42,639 nt of DNA, taken from contig DWXI01000177.1 in NCBI GenBank assembly GCA_019119265.1, forward strand, positions 1-42,639, given 5' to 3'. The notes beneath the pieces were generated by a model. The model made no database searches. It was not told where the DNA came from and saw only the letters and a list, made by a program, of their open reading frames with translations. Each line of letters starts with the position of its first letter. Positions within the stretch are counted from its first letter, which is position 1. Below are positions 42,345 through 42,639 of this stretch, one piece after another. The position numbers and the translations under genes are program-made. Source of the DNA: Candidatus Mediterraneibacter intestinigallinarum. GTDB taxonomy: Bacteria; Bacillota; Clostridia; Lachnospirales; Lachnospiraceae.

Positions 42345-42526
42345 TTTTTATTGGAAAGAGAGATATATTGGGCGAAAAATAAGGAAACTGTTTTTGTGTA
42401 GTTATTACCAAGTAAGTGCCTTAAAGATGGATTTAGGACATTAAATTAGAACGGGGTTAGTTGGATATAAGACTTTTTACAGAAAGTTTGAGATAAAAAC
42501 ACATTAGTCATAGAGGAGCAGAAAAA
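42345..42526. other. AT-rich leader upstream of the aminotransferase gene
   Basis: No gene. It holds a hairpin at 42415-42442, AAGTGCCTTAAA-type left arm and TTTAGGACATT right arm around GATGGA, with ten of eleven positions pairing. It could be part of the leader RNA of the following operon. No convincing promoter seen. Confidence 0.35.
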
Positions 42527-42529
42527 GTG

Positions 42530-42639
42530 ATGGACAAAGAAAAGCATTTATTAGATCCGAGATTTAAGAATATTGAACCATTCAAAAATAAAATCTGGCT
42601 TTCCTCACCTACTATGCACGGAGATGAGCAGAAATGGGT
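42530..42639 (+). CDS. DegT/DnrJ/EryC1-family aminosugar aminotransferase (3' part outside the window)
   Basis: First 36 codons, MDKEKHLLDPRFKNIEPFKN then KIWLSSPTMHGDEQKW, cut by the window end. The K-I-W-L-S-S-P-x-M-x-G-x-E opening is the N terminus of PLP-dependent UDP-sugar aminotransferases (PglE/DegT type) that make aminosugars for capsule, glycan or LPS-like polymers. GAGGAG at 42513-42518 serves ATG 42530, or GTG 42527 directly before it. It is probably the first gene of the long surface-polysaccharide operon served by the LoaP-like proteins. Confidence 0.75.
   Translation, partial: MDKEKHLLDPRFKNIEPFKNKIWLSSPTMHGDEQKW

Overview
The window reads as a chromosomal segment of a spore-forming, strictly anaerobic Firmicute, most likely a gut Lachnospiraceae (Clostridium scindens / Dorea / Blautia type). 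The evidence is strong AGGAGG ribosome sites, some TTG and GTG starts, sigma-G, SpoIIM-like and SpoVB-like sporulation genes, a flavodiiron oxygen-reducing protein, an Rrf2-IscS-IscU-MnmA sulfur module and a Firmicute-type LexA box at recA. No rRNA, tRNA, CRISPR array, insertion sequence or phage gene was recognised. The species assignment is inference.

Layout. 1-3731: end of a maltodextrin locus (MalG-like permease, GH13 glucosidase, divergent LacI-type regulator). 3926-8605: phosphatase, beta-CASP metallo-hydrolase, sigG, HAD phosphatase and two small proteins. 8762-13952: pth-mfd and a PrsA-like lipoprotein. 14032-15762 (minus): cytidylate-kinase-like protein and flavodiiron protein. 15931-19251: Spx/ArsC-like protein, then csoR-copA with two CsoR-type operators; a complete copper chaperone reading frame with its own Shine-Dalgarno lies in frame inside the 3' end of copA. 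19484-24504: BMP-type nucleoside ABC transporter. 25135-28511: recA-recX-rny. 28614-31076: Nudix hydrolase, SpoIIM-like, convergent SpoVB-like. 31237-35301: iscR-iscS-iscU-mnmA-PHP phosphatase. 35666-38911: glycolytic gap-pgk-tpiA.

Beyond tpiA the DNA becomes AT-rich and accessory. First comes a decayed three-gene DUF3990/DUF3791-type cassette, of which only the last gene is intact. Then, at 39919-40156, there is what looks like an invertible promoter: two 29-bp sites, each with 11-bp arms around the asymmetric 7-bp core TTGTCTG, lie in opposite orientation and share a 21-bp perfect inverted repeat. The DNA between them carries one good sigma-A-type promoter (TTGAAT, 17 bp, TATACT), which in this sequence points away from the downstream genes. 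Inversion would aim it at three consecutive NusG-family antitermination genes of LoaP type (40184-41999). A probable intrinsic terminator follows them, then a dead aminotransferase fragment and the start of an intact DegT-type aminosugar aminotransferase, presumably the first gene of a surface-polysaccharide operon continuing beyond the window.

The proposed system is a phase-variable switch placed not on the polysaccharide operon itself but on a cluster of dedicated antiterminators, which would then let RNA polymerase read through terminators into the long operon. The reverse-oriented promoter, the site architecture and the three NusG paralogues are visible; inversion and read-through are inferred.

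A second theme is a family of intergenic palindromes with core AACAGTTC...GAACTGTT, found after mfd, after copA and in a complex element between the PHP phosphatase gene and gap.
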